From Verrucomicrobiota bacterium (GTDB lineage: Bacteria > Verrucomicrobiota > Verrucomicrobiia > Opitutales > Seribacteraceae): a stretch of DNA of 7,897 nucleotides. Under the pieces are notes generated by a model. It was not told where the DNA came from and searched no databases. It saw only the letters and a program-made list of their open reading frames with translations. The translations under genes were made by a program, and so were the position numbers. The DNA is taken from positions 1-7,897 of the forward strand of contig JACNJI010000316.1 of the NCBI GenBank assembly GCA_014382645.1, read 5' to 3'. Of the stretch, positions 1 through 7,134 are shown one piece after another (the stretch's first letter is position 1; each line of letters starts with the position of its first letter).

Positions 1-373
1 TATTCTCGTCCCTGTATTGATCCAAGGCAATCCATGAATTATTAGTACGATCCCATTCCCTGCCCTTGAGTGCGGCAAGAAACCGATCATGATCTTCCTG
101 ATATCCTTGACCGATCTCCAAGGGTTCTCCCTCTTTCTTCTGTAGCAGCACTGGGGGGAAATGCTTGTAGGTTTCCTTGTACTGATAGATCTGGGTAACC
201 CAAGCGCGGAAGATAGATTTTGTTTTCTTTACCTCGGCAGACTTTAGAAAGGAAAATAGTCCGCTATTGAACATTATCCCCGCAAGTATGCCGATTATGG
301 CGATGACAACGAGTAATTCGATAAGAGTAAAACCCGAACGCCGTTTAGCTGTGAATCGTTTAGAATTAGCCAT
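1..373 (-). CDS. Type IV/type II pseudopilin with prepilin N-terminal methylation motif, 3' end cut by window edge
   Basis: The reading frame opens at an ATG at 373-371 and stays open to base 1, giving 124 residues; the C-terminus lies outside the window. The N-terminus is a short basic leader (residues 1-14, MANSKRFTAKRRSG) followed by FTLIELLVVIAIIGILAG. This is the class III prepilin signal: cleavage is expected between Gly14 and Phe15 by prepilin peptidase, with Glu19 as the conserved Glu+5, followed by a hydrophobic helix to about residue 36. Proteins of this kind are inserted in the inner membrane and assemble into a type II secretion pseudopilus or a type IV pilus-like fibre. The part after the helix is polar and I do not recognise a subfamily. 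The gene lies 33 bp downstream of another pseudopilin gene on the same strand, so the two are probably co-transcribed. No good Shine-Dalgarno precedes the ATG. The pilin-fold call is secure; the exact role is open. Confidence 0.88.
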   Translation of the reverse strand, partial: MANSKRFTAKRRSGFTLIELLVVIAIIGILAGIMFNSGLFSFLKSAEVKKTKSIFRAWVTQIYQYKETYKHFPPVLLQKKEGEPLEIGQGYQEDHDRFLAALKGREWDRTNNSWIALDQYRDEN

Positions 374-406
374 TTTAAATTAGATTTTGAATTTTGCGTT
401 CGATAC

Positions 407-1039
407 CTACCAATTACCTGGTTCGTGTACCGGTAGGTTGTCCAGATCAATGCTCTCGGGAGAGATTAGTTCTTTGGTGAAATCAGAGGATTCGCTATCG
501 GATCCTTTCGAAAAAAGAAGATAACCAAGATTTCCATCCCGACGTGGATAGTCATAAACATAAGGTACATCCCATGGATCAATGGCAAAATAAAGGGGCA
601 CAGTACTCGCATTAGTGAAATCGATAGTGACCGCCTGAATTTGATTGCCTAGCTGCTCTCCCAAGTTCAGGACCTCGCTCTTCAAAAAACTCTTGGGACG
701 ATTTAGAGAACCATAGGGATTACCGGCTGCATCCACATATGAAGAGAGTGCTTGAAAAAGTCGCTGCCCAGTCAGAAAAGGAAGCGTTTGCATATTGCCG
801 GACAAGTCGTCCGTTCGAGGATAATCCCCATTCTCGCTTTTAAACTCTTCCAAAGCCAATTTGAGAGCTTCGACGTCAGACAAGGCTTTCTTCTCTTGCT
901 GTGCTTGAAACAAATAGCTTGCCCCAGAAAAAGTGATTCCGATAAGTACTACGATTATAGCTAGAACGATCAGTAACTCGATCAGAGTGAACCCTGATGA
1001 TCTGGGATTCGCAAAGGTGGATGGTTGATTCGTTCCCAT
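407..1039 (-). CDS. GspG-like pseudopilin (type II secretion / type IV pilus-like)
   Basis: A 210-residue protein, ATG start at 1039-1037 and TAG stop at 409-407. The leader (residues 1-16, ending PRSSG) is followed by FTLIELLIVLAIIVVLIG, giving a prepilin peptidase site at Gly16/Phe17 with Glu21 as Glu+5 and a transmembrane/N-terminal pilin helix to about residue 40. The helix continues into a charged stretch with DVEALKLALEEFKSENGDYP (about 55-74), which resembles the alpha1-C region and the 'NG.YP' turn of GspG major pseudopilins. Near the C-terminus, DPWDVPYVYDYP (154-165) and LLFSKGSDSES (174-184) match in style the DPWG.PY.Y and G.DG segments of GspG, where the calcium-binding loop lies. 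It is longer than typical GspG (about 140 residues) because of an insertion at about 80-150. It is the first gene of a pseudopilin pair and may have its own promoter. No other secretion genes (gspE, gspF, gspD) are in view, so membership of a complete secretion system is not shown. Confidence 0.87.
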   Translation of the reverse strand: MGTNQPSTFANPRSSGFTLIELLIVLAIIVVLIGITFSGASYLFQAQQEKKALSDVEALKLALEEFKSENGDYPRTDDLSGNMQTLPFLTGQRLFQALSSYVDAAGNPYGSLNRPKSFLKSEVLNLGEQLGNQIQAVTIDFTNASTVPLYFAIDPWDVPYVYDYPRRDGNLGYLLFSKGSDSESSDFTKELISPESIDLDNLPVHEPGNW

Positions 1040-1060
1040 ACGAGAAAATACTAAATTACT

Positions 1061-1088
1061 ACTATCGCCAAAGTAGCTATCAAGTCAA
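1061..1088 (-). promoter_or_regulatory. Candidate sigma-70-type promoter for the pseudopilin pair
   Basis: On the minus strand the gap between the HDOD gene and the pseudopilin gene holds TTGACT (1088-1083, five of six consensus -35 bases), a 16-bp spacer, and GATAGT (1066-1061, four of six -10 bases). The -10 box lies 21 bp before the pseudopilin ATG, leaving only a short leader. The match is by eye and the spacer is one base shorter than optimal, so this is a suggestion. Confidence 0.35.
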
Positions 1089-1106
1089 CGCTTTCATTAT
1101 GTCCGA

Positions 1107-2096
1107 CTAGACCCGTAAATCCTTGGAGAAAGCTTGAAAATCGATCATCGACTCGACCAAGCCATCAAACAAGGCTTTTTGGGAAAGATTGATGGCAGAC
1201 AAAACCCCACCGTCTGTATTGAAAGATGAACGCAGGAACTTTGGCTCGTCGACAAGCTTATCGGAGGGAATATCGCGTATCCCTGTGGCAGTTACATGGA
1301 GAAGGCATGCAAGCGGACGGACTTCTTTGCATTCAAAAGGAGTGTCTTGAAATAAAATGGGGGAGACGACTTCTTCTTGAAAATTCCACTTCCGTAAAAG
1401 GACCGCGGCAGCTTCTCGGTTGTCAAAGCCAAGGAGACTCTTTTCCTTTTCCACAGTGAGTGGGTGCTCTAAGGAGGATAGAGCAGGTATCCCGTGCGTT
1501 GCGTGAAAAAAGTTTATTAGCATTTTCCCCACCGAACGGAGCAATCCAACAGTATAGGCGACCCCGCTGTTGGGCAAGACATAGGGTTTGACAAGCCGCA
1601 ACCGGGAGCCAATAAGCTGCATACTCGAAGCTCCTCGAACCGAGGAAGACCAAAGTTCGTCGGAAGTAAGTCCGTAAAGGGGCAAGTCCTGTTGAAAGAG
1701 TTGACTGGCAGCCACGTAACCGATGATGTTATAGGCCTCGGTAAATCCTATCCGGCTCATGGCATCCTCAATTGTCGAGCAGTAGAAGGATCCTGCGAAA
1801 TAGGCGGCATTACTAGCCTTGACAATACGGGAAACCAGAGATGGGTCGGTCTTTATCAGTCCAATGATATCGGAGATGCTCGAATTGGCGTCACTCAACA
1901 GAACCTGCAGCTTTGGCATGATTTGGATAGCCGCGGGAAGGTCTTCCACAAAGTCGACGATCTTTTCAAGGGGAACAGGCGGCGGCGGCAACTCTGATTG
2001 ACAGAGGAAGCACTTGTACTCTAATTTCTGCGCCGCTTCCTTGGGAAGCTGCGCATCGTGGTTAGGGTAATCGGGCTTTATACAGTGATAACTCAC
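1107..2096 (-). CDS. HDOD-domain protein with Cys/His-containing N-terminal extension
   Basis: A 329-residue protein starting at GTG (2096-2094); the upstream frame reaches an in-frame TGA with no better start, and no clear Shine-Dalgarno is seen. Residues about 46-260 fit the HDOD family, an HD-GYP-related fold lacking phosphodiesterase activity that acts in bacterial signalling. LP (53-54) and P61 begin the domain, then S75 to P85 with the ..I..DP.L pattern, then VKASNAAYFAG (92-102) and the IEDAMSRIGFTEAYNII segment (109-125). The later motif, usually GLLHDIG, reads GLLRSVGK (184-191), so the His-Asp pair is absent, as is common in HDOD proteins. The first 36 residues carry H4, C5, H13, C29 and C32; C29-F-L-C32 is a CxxC knuckle and the whole may be a degenerate zinc ribbon, followed by a PPPPVP linker (37-42). 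It lies 61 bp downstream of murJ. The HDOD call is good; metal binding and the signal sensed are unknown. Confidence 0.82.
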   Translation of the reverse strand: MSYHCIKPDYPNHDAQLPKEAAQKLEYKCFLCQSELPPPPVPLEKIVDFVEDLPAAIQIMPKLQVLLSDANSSISDIIGLIKTDPSLVSRIVKASNAAYFAGSFYCSTIEDAMSRIGFTEAYNIIGYVAASQLFQQDLPLYGLTSDELWSSSVRGASSMQLIGSRLRLVKPYVLPNSGVAYTVGLLRSVGKMLINFFHATHGIPALSSLEHPLTVEKEKSLLGFDNREAAAVLLRKWNFQEEVVSPILFQDTPFECKEVRPLACLLHVTATGIRDIPSDKLVDEPKFLRSSFNTDGGVLSAINLSQKALFDGLVESMIDFQAFSKDLRV

Positions 2097-2157
2097 GGAA
2101 ATGACTTTAGGCCAACTTGCCGGAGGGAGGGCGAAGGGTCAACCTTGTGTGAAAACA

Positions 2158-3735
2158 TTAATTTTCTTCAGGAGGGCGAAAGCGTCGTTTCATCGATTCC
2201 GAGATCGCCTTTACCTCTGGGAATGAAAAGACCCAAAGGCAAACGAAATGAACCGCCAAAGCAAGAGGGATGAGAACTACCAGCGAAATGGCCGCGCTCG
2301 CCTTACCCGTCAAATCCGGAAAACGCTGAATCCCCGAGTGACCGAAGGCCACCACGATACACATAGCAACTGTTGAGACAATGGAAGGAAAGAGATAAGA
2401 GGACTCCGCATCCTCCAAGTCGATCGAATCGCTTTCTCTCCGCCACCGAAAGACCAGATAAAAGGTTTGAAAGACAGCAGCCAAAGAGTTGGCGGAAGCA
2501 AGGCCAAGCACCCCCCAATATTGCATAAGAACTAGGCTAAAAATCACATTAGCCACAAGGCTCAAAAAAGCGGCCAGCAATGGTGTTTTCATATCCTTTC
2601 GGGCGTGAAAACCGCGTATGTAAAACGCGGCTACCGCGTAAAAGGGTAATCCGAAGGAGGCAATCATGAGAACCGGAACCGTTTGGGCAACCTCTGTGGT
2701 AGTAAAGTTGCCCCATTGGAACAAAGTTACGAGGATCGGTTCCGCAAGCAAAACCAAGCCCATTGCCGCAGGTAAAGTTATGACCAGAGTAAGTCTCAAC
2801 CCCTTGGTAAAGGCTCTTCGGAATTCCGATTCGTTCTTCTGCCCTAGCAATCTCGCCATTTCGGGGAAAACCACGGTAGCGATAGCAATGGCGAAAACAC
2901 CCAGCGGAAGTTCCGTGAGTCGAGATGTCAAAAAGAGTATGGAGACAGCTCCATCTTCGGGCAGTGAATAACCTAAGAAACGGGAGATAAGAACATTCAC
3001 TTGCCCCACTGCTGCCCCAAAGGCACCAACTACGAAGAGCTCTCGGACGCGAGATAGTTCATCGGACCGACCAAAGTCGGGCTTGTACTTCCAACCCTCT
3101 AACCGATGCAGAGAAAAGGCGGGAGCAAGAAGCTGCAACACTCCACCGATCAAAACGGAGACGCACAATGCGAGGGCCAAGTCTTCTCCACCTAAGCCAT
3201 AAACGATACCCCCCACGCCAAGTGTGGCGATCATCGCAAAATTCAAGATAATCGGAGAAGAGGCCCCCGGAGAAAATTTCTTGCGCGCATTCAAGGCTCC
3301 AACGATCAGAGCGGAAAGGCAAATAGCCAAAACGTAGGGCAAAGTAACCGAACATAATTCCGCACCTAAACGCCACTTGGGCGAAATTGACAGATCAATG
3401 CTCTGGACCAAGAAAACAAAGCTCAATCCTAGGAATAAAATGGCGACCAATCCAAGTGCTAGTCGCGTCAATACCTTGTTCAGTAAGGATAGCCCTTCGG
3501 CGAGGGATTTGGTTTCAATCGTTTCAGCAAAAACGGGAATAAAAGCCGAGGAAAGGGAGCCCTCCCCCAGCATGCGACGAAAGAGGTTCGGCAAAGTGAA
3601 TGCCAATACAAAAGCACCGCCAACATACGAACCACCGAAGCAGGCAAAAAACAACATATCCCGAATAAGTCCAAGCACACGAGACAGAATCGTAAATCCG
3701 CTGACTAGGGAGATGTTTCCAAGAATACCGGTCAT
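2158..3735 (-). CDS. murJ: Lipid II flippase MurJ (MviN family)
   Basis: MurJ is an inner-membrane protein of the MOP exporter superfamily that flips the peptidoglycan precursor lipid II to the outer leaflet. From the ATG at 3735-3733 the protein has 525 residues, close to the 511 of E. coli, and is hydrophobic throughout with about 14 expected membrane helices. Family motifs are clear: LSRVLGLIRD (17-26) with Arg19 and Arg25 at the places of essential E. coli Arg18 and Arg24; LPNLFRRMLGEGSLSSAFIPV (48-68), including the Arg pair 53-54; and TSRLTELPLGVF (270-281) with Arg272 at the place of Arg270. The open frame extends 14 codons further to a GTG at 3777, but that extension (MWRQSCNLDRD...) is polar, and the ATG fits the family N-terminus; AGGG lies 11 bp before the ATG. 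An in-frame stop lies just upstream of the GTG. The gene sits between the TPR gene (152 bp upstream) and the HDOD gene. The call is secure; only the start is open. Confidence 0.95.
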   Translation of the reverse strand: MTGILGNISLVSGFTILSRVLGLIRDMLFFACFGGSYVGGAFVLAFTLPNLFRRMLGEGSLSSAFIPVFAETIETKSLAEGLSLLNKVLTRLALGLVAILFLGLSFVFLVQSIDLSISPKWRLGAELCSVTLPYVLAICLSALIVGALNARKKFSPGASSPIILNFAMIATLGVGGIVYGLGGEDLALALCVSVLIGGVLQLLAPAFSLHRLEGWKYKPDFGRSDELSRVRELFVVGAFGAAVGQVNVLISRFLGYSLPEDGAVSILFLTSRLTELPLGVFAIAIATVVFPEMARLLGQKNESEFRRAFTKGLRLTLVITLPAAMGLVLLAEPILVTLFQWGNFTTTEVAQTVPVLMIASFGLPFYAVAAFYIRGFHARKDMKTPLLAAFLSLVANVIFSLVLMQYWGVLGLASANSLAAVFQTFYLVFRWRRESDSIDLEDAESSYLFPSIVSTVAMCIVVAFGHSGIQRFPDLTGKASAAISLVVLIPLALAVHFVCLWVFSFPEVKAISESMKRRFRPPEEN

Positions 3736-3887
3736 TTCGGAAGCATCCCTATCCAGGTTACACGATTGCCGCCACACGAATTAAGCATGCCAATCCCCAC
3801 CAATCTCAGGACAAATAATCTGTAAGATAAGTTTTTTCTCGTTCCGGCAGGCGTGCCATATTCGGTCTAAAATAAAAGAATCAGATT

Positions 3888-4208
3888 TCAGACCCTAGCC
3901 TCAAGTTGCTCCAGAAGCGCACGGGCTTCTCTTTCAGGATCTTCGTGATGTTGCTCCACTGCAGCCTTCACCGTAAGGCGCAAGGCATCGATCGCATCGT
4001 CTGAACGTTTCAATTCGATAAGACAGCGACCACGAAACAGAAGAGCTAGCATCCAGTCCTGCTTTTCTTCAAGGCAGAGACGAAAGGTTTCTTCAGCATC
4101 GGAAAATTCTCCCTCTTCAAAGAGAGCTTGCCCAAGACTAAAACGAAAGAGAAGATTCTCAGCATTCTCTTCCAATTTGCGGCGAAAAGCGTCCACTCGC
4201 TCACCCAT
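3888..4208 (-). CDS. Small TPR (tetratricopeptide repeat) protein
   Basis: A 106-residue soluble protein with no signal peptide or membrane segment, ATG at 4208-4206 and TGA at 3890-3888. It contains two TPR-like helical hairpins at about 18-50 (NLLFRFSLGQALFEEGEFSD, then AEETFRLCLEE) and 52-85 (WMLALLFRGRCLIELKRSDD, then AIDALRLTVKAA). A charged capping helix (90-105, PEREARALLEQLEARV) follows. Spacing of the G, A and L/F residues (SLGQALFEEGEF; FRGRCLIELKRSDDAI) is typical of TPRs, which mediate protein-protein contacts. The start has the clearest ribosome binding site of the window. The gene begins 18 bp after the end of the PP2C phosphatase gene, so the two are probably one transcriptional unit and the TPR protein may be a partner or adaptor of the phosphatase; this is inference from position only. 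No specific orthologue is recognised. Confidence 0.8.
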   Translation of the reverse strand: MGERVDAFRRKLEENAENLLFRFSLGQALFEEGEFSDAEETFRLCLEEKQDWMLALLFRGRCLIELKRSDDAIDALRLTVKAAVEQHHEDPEREARALLEQLEARV

Positions 4209-4210
4209 GA

Positions 4211-4217
4211 CTCACCT
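4211..4217 (-). promoter_or_regulatory. Shine-Dalgarno site of the TPR gene
   Basis: Minus-strand AGGTGAG lies 2 bases before the ATG at 4208 and matches the 3' part of the anti-Shine-Dalgarno target (AGGAGGTGA). It supports this start and is notable because most other genes here lack a recognisable site. It lies in the 18-bp gap after the phosphatase stop codon, which fits translational coupling. Confidence 0.6.
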
Positions 4218-4226
4218 AAAACTTAG

Positions 4227-4940
4227 TCAGTTAACGAGAAAGGAAACGATGGTCGAATTATCCACGCCACCATTTTGGTTGGCCAAATCGATGAGGGCAG
4301 GGACATAATCCTTTGGTTCATGCTCTTTCATCACGGATTCAATAATATCCTCGTCAACCATGTTAGTAACGCCATCCGAACAAATAAGAACGCCATCCCC
4401 CGCCTTGATCGAATAAGTGGACACGTCGACAGAAAAGTCAATATCTTGCCCCATACAACGAGTGAGGGTGTGCATGTAGTGATCGGGCATGTCGTTCATC
4501 GCCTCTGGTCCATGTTTCTCGATCAATTCATTGCCCAAGGTATGGCTAGTGGATATGTGCTCAAACCCTTGCCCATTTTTGTGGTAGACCGAAGAATCGC
4601 CGACATGTGCCAGCATGAATTTGTCAGGCAATATCCGGACAGCTGAAAAAGTTGTGCCTATGCCGTTGTCTCCGCCAACGAGCCCTCCGCTTTCGATAAT
4701 GTTGCGATGTACCACGTGAACGATTTCGCGCAGTTCTTCCTCAGTAGTACAGTCTTGGTGGTCCCGAATCATCGCTCGAAAGAATTGCACGGCCAATCTA
4801 CTCGCAAGGGCACCATGAGGCAACCCGCCAACCCCATCGGCAACCACATAGAGCCCGCATTCGTCGTCGAGGAGGAAAGAGTCCTCGTTCGATTCACGAA
4901 CAAATCCTACGTCAGAATGGCCGAAAGATACAATATTCAT
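4227..4940 (-). CDS. PP2C-type Ser/Thr protein phosphatase (PrpC/Stp family)
   Basis: A 237-residue single-domain cytoplasmic protein of the normal length for bacterial PP2C enzymes, which remove phosphate from Ser/Thr residues using two or three Mn/Mg ions and usually oppose Hanks-type kinases. The PP2C motifs appear in order: GHSDVGFVRESNEDSF (7-22) with Arg15, Asn18, Glu19 and Asp20; VVADGVGG (32-39) with metal ligand Asp35 and Gly36; GIGTTFSAV (93-101); AHVGDSSVY (111-119) with Asp115; LTRCMG (159-164); LICSDGVTNMV (186-195) with metal ligand Asp189; and GGVDNSTIVSF (224-234) with Asp227 and Asn228. All metal-binding acids are present, so an active enzyme is expected. Two local departures are seen: the usual HVGDSR ends in Ser117, and the usual LT.DHS segment reads ISTSHT (129-134). 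The gene is 126 bp downstream of dinG and 18 bp upstream of the TPR gene. No protein kinase is in view, so the partner kinase is not identified. Confidence 0.93.
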   Translation of the reverse strand: MNIVSFGHSDVGFVRESNEDSFLLDDECGLYVVADGVGGLPHGALASRLAVQFFRAMIRDHQDCTTEEELREIVHVVHRNIIESGGLVGGDNGIGTTFSAVRILPDKFMLAHVGDSSVYHKNGQGFEHISTSHTLGNELIEKHGPEAMNDMPDHYMHTLTRCMGQDIDFSVDVSTYSIKAGDGVLICSDGVTNMVDEDIIESVMKEHEPKDYVPALIDLANQNGGVDNSTIVSFLVN

Positions 4941-5019
4941 CTTATAAAGCTAAAAATGGAAAGGGGCTTTGACAAAGGGTTAAATCAAACCATTCGGGTG
5001 CAGTAGTCAAATCTCAAAG

Positions 5020-5051
5020 AAAAATAGAAACTTTCCAAAAAATAAGAAACT
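5020..5051. repeat. Imperfect A-rich direct repeat between dinG and the phosphatase gene
   Basis: On the plus strand AAAAATAGAAACT (5020-5032) is followed by AAAAAATAAGAAACT (5037-5051), two copies differing by two extra A bases. The whole 4941-5066 gap is AT-rich. No hairpin followed by a T-run was found for a dinG terminator, and no convincing promoter for the phosphatase gene. The repeat may be only low-complexity sequence. Confidence 0.4.
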
Positions 5052-5066
5052 TAGACATATTAGATA

Positions 5067-7124
5067 CTAATCTTGACCGTGCTCCGAAAGGCGAAAAACC
5101 TCGTAATCGCTCTTGGGCATCTCGGCCAAAAATTCCTTTCCGTAGCCCTTACGGACAATCCGAGAATCAAGAATCAATATCTCGCCATGGTCATCGTGTC
5201 TGCGAACGAGGCGACCCAAACCCTGACGAAATCGGATTATCGCAGTAGGCAAGGTCATTTCGAGAAATGGGCTTCTCCCCTCTTTCTCCAAGAACTCGGC
5301 TTTTGCTTCGAGAATGGGATGACCGGGGTTTTCAAAAGGTAATCGCGTTAAAATAATTTGCGAAAGAGCGGGGCCGGGTGCGTCGAAGCCTTTCCAAAAA
5401 CTCTCCGCCCCGAGGAGTAGGACGTCGCCCTCGTCCAGCATGCGCTCTCGCAATTCGGAACGCGAAAAGCCCTCACCCTGAGCGTAAATAGAACGTCCCA
5501 ACTTTTGCCAACGAGGACGTAGCATGTCATAGCAGTGGCGCAAGTCGGCATAGTTTGTGAACAGCGAAAGAGTGCCTCCTTGGATTTGAGCGGCGGAGGC
5601 GTGGATGGACTCGACTAGGTAATTCAGGTAGGGCAGACGGTCCTTCCCCATAGGTTCGGGGCAATCGACGGCAATGCGAATGGTAACGTTCTTCTCATAG
5701 TCGAAGGGGGAAGCTACGATTCCTTCCATGGCGTGATCCGCCCCAACGGATCTCCGAAAGTGATCCGCCTTGCCGCCGCGGGTCAAGGTGGCACTGGTCA
5801 TCACCACCGAGGTCCCACGCTCAAACAAGGCTTCCCGCAAAGCTTTGGCCACGTCGAGGGGAGCGCTTCGCAAGTGGATGATGGGGCGCTTCTTTCCCGA
5901 ACGCGCCACCCAATAGACGCTCTCGGAATCCTTTAAATCGACGATCTGGGAAATGCCGTCCAGATACCCGCGAAGGCGTTTGTCGTTGTCCTTCAGGTCG
6001 GTTCGAAGGACTTCATCCTCCGCCTCCTCCGCCAGAGCCTTCAATCGATACAAGAGACGGCTCAAGTGAGGAAACAAATCCGTGGGCAAGGTTCCCGGCT
6101 CCACCAATCGACGAACATCTCGCGTCTGCAGAAGGCTGACGTGCACGTGGTTGAAGAAATCTTCACAGGCCAATTTAGCGTTCTCCACCAGTTCAAAGTC
6201 GTTCTTCTCGCCGATTCTGCTTAACAAACCTTTCCTCTTCGCGGGGTTGTAGAGCCTCCTCAAGACCATCGACATCGCCCAAGAACTGATCCCCAAGCCC
6301 AAGTGGTCGCTCGCCACCGCAGGAGCCTCATGTCCCTCGTCTAAAACGACGAAATCGTTGGGGAACAAAACACCGGGAACATCCCCGCCGGGAGCGGCGC
6401 CCGCTCCGACCAAGGCAAAGAGCAAACTGTGGTTGACCACTAGCAAGTGGGCTTTGTCCACTCGTGACCGAGCCCGTCGGTAGCAGCACGTATCGGGAGA
6501 GCATCGCTTGTTCGAACATACGGAGGAATCCGCGTTCACGGCATCCCAAACGTCAATCTTCGGAGATGGCGACAATTCCTGACGAATACCCTCCTTGGGC
6601 CCATCGAAAGCCCATTCTCGAATCCGTTCCAGTTCGGCCCTCTGAGAGGTCTCGAATAAATCCGCCTGCCCCCTCATCGCCGCCTCCAACCGGTTGTCGC
6701 AAAGATAGTTCGCCTTACCTACAAGTAAAGCGGATCGAAAATCGGCAAACTCCGCCAACCGTGGAGATTCCTCAAAAACCTTGCGCAACATTGGTATGTC
6801 GTTGTTCAGCAATTGCTCCTGCAAACTGATGGTATTGGTAGCCACCACGAACGGGCGATTAGTCGTCACCGCATGAACGACACCCGGAGCCAAGTAGGCC
6901 AAGCTCTTGCCCACACCCGTACCTGCCTCGAAAAGCAAACTCTCACCTTCACCAAAAGCACGCCCCACAGCCAACGCCATGGCTGCCTGTTCCGGGCGAT
7001 GTTCCATATCCATGCCAACCGCCAACACCCCGCTCGGGCCGAAAACCTCGGCCGCCAACGCCTCCAAGTCCCAACCCTCGGGTGCTAAAGCCGATCCCTC
7101 GGCATCGTCCAGAAAACGAATCAT
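5067..7124 (-). CDS. dinG: DinG-family ATP-dependent DNA helicase (XPD-like, Fe-S cluster)
   Basis: A 685-residue superfamily 2 helicase of the XPD/DinG group, which unwinds DNA 5' to 3' and helps resolve damaged or structured DNA such as D-loops and R-loops. Motifs in order: Q-like motif HRPEQAAMA (42-50); Walker A EAGTGVGKS (66-74) with Lys73; motif Ia VVATNTISLQEQLL (93-106); a cluster-type Cys set C142, C203, C208 and C213 (or C214), placed as the four ligands of the 4Fe-4S cluster; motif II LDEGH (261-265); MTSATL (442-447); SFWKGFD (575-581); and motif VI QGLGRLVRR (634-642) with its arginines. The ATG at 7124-7122 is the first start after an in-frame TGA three codons upstream, and the N-terminus lacks the exonuclease domain of some Gram-positive DinG proteins. 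It is the first complete gene of the leftward group and is divergent from the PQQ-like gene. Other XPD-like relatives (YoaA) cannot be ruled out by eye. Confidence 0.92.
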   Translation of the reverse strand: MIRFLDDAEGSALAPEGWDLEALAAEVFGPSGVLAVGMDMEHRPEQAAMALAVGRAFGEGESLLFEAGTGVGKSLAYLAPGVVHAVTTNRPFVVATNTISLQEQLLNNDIPMLRKVFEESPRLAEFADFRSALLVGKANYLCDNRLEAAMRGQADLFETSQRAELERIREWAFDGPKEGIRQELSPSPKIDVWDAVNADSSVCSNKRCSPDTCCYRRARSRVDKAHLLVVNHSLLFALVGAGAAPGGDVPGVLFPNDFVVLDEGHEAPAVASDHLGLGISSWAMSMVLRRLYNPAKRKGLLSRIGEKNDFELVENAKLACEDFFNHVHVSLLQTRDVRRLVEPGTLPTDLFPHLSRLLYRLKALAEEAEDEVLRTDLKDNDKRLRGYLDGISQIVDLKDSESVYWVARSGKKRPIIHLRSAPLDVAKALREALFERGTSVVMTSATLTRGGKADHFRRSVGADHAMEGIVASPFDYEKNVTIRIAVDCPEPMGKDRLPYLNYLVESIHASAAQIQGGTLSLFTNYADLRHCYDMLRPRWQKLGRSIYAQGEGFSRSELRERMLDEGDVLLLGAESFWKGFDAPGPALSQIILTRLPFENPGHPILEAKAEFLEKEGRSPFLEMTLPTAIIRFRQGLGRLVRRHDDHGEILILDSRIVRKGYGKEFLAEMPKSDYEVFRLSEHGQD

Positions 7125-7134
7125 CCACTTTCAA

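Noticed and set aside
2097..2157. Possible terminator or hairpin between murJ and the HDOD gene
   Set aside because: Only a GCC/GGC 3-bp pairing around a purine-rich stretch and no T-run.
3377..3784. 135-codon plus-strand ORF antisense to murJ
   Set aside because: Lies opposite a well-supported MurJ frame, and its translation is low-complexity and unlike any protein family.
3809..3859. 17-codon minus-strand ORF (MARLPEREKTYLTDYLS) in the gap between the TPR gene and murJ
   Set aside because: Very short, no Shine-Dalgarno, no recognisable family; likely chance.
3848..3859. Small hairpin GGCA-GGCG-TGCC between the TPR gene and murJ as a terminator
   Set aside because: Only a 4-bp stem and no T-run follows on either strand.
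4275..4646. 123-codon plus-strand ORF opposite the phosphatase gene
   Set aside because: Shadow of the PP2C frame, whose motifs are complete.
4941..5010. Promoter for the phosphatase gene from TTGACT (5010-5005) or TTGTCA (4976-4971)
   Set aside because: Neither -35-like box has an acceptable -10 at 16-18 bp.
6330..6341. DEGH instead of DEAH in DinG motif II as an unusual inactivating change
   Set aside because: The catalytic Asp-Glu and His remain, and as I recall DEGH occurs in other DinG proteins; not remarkable.
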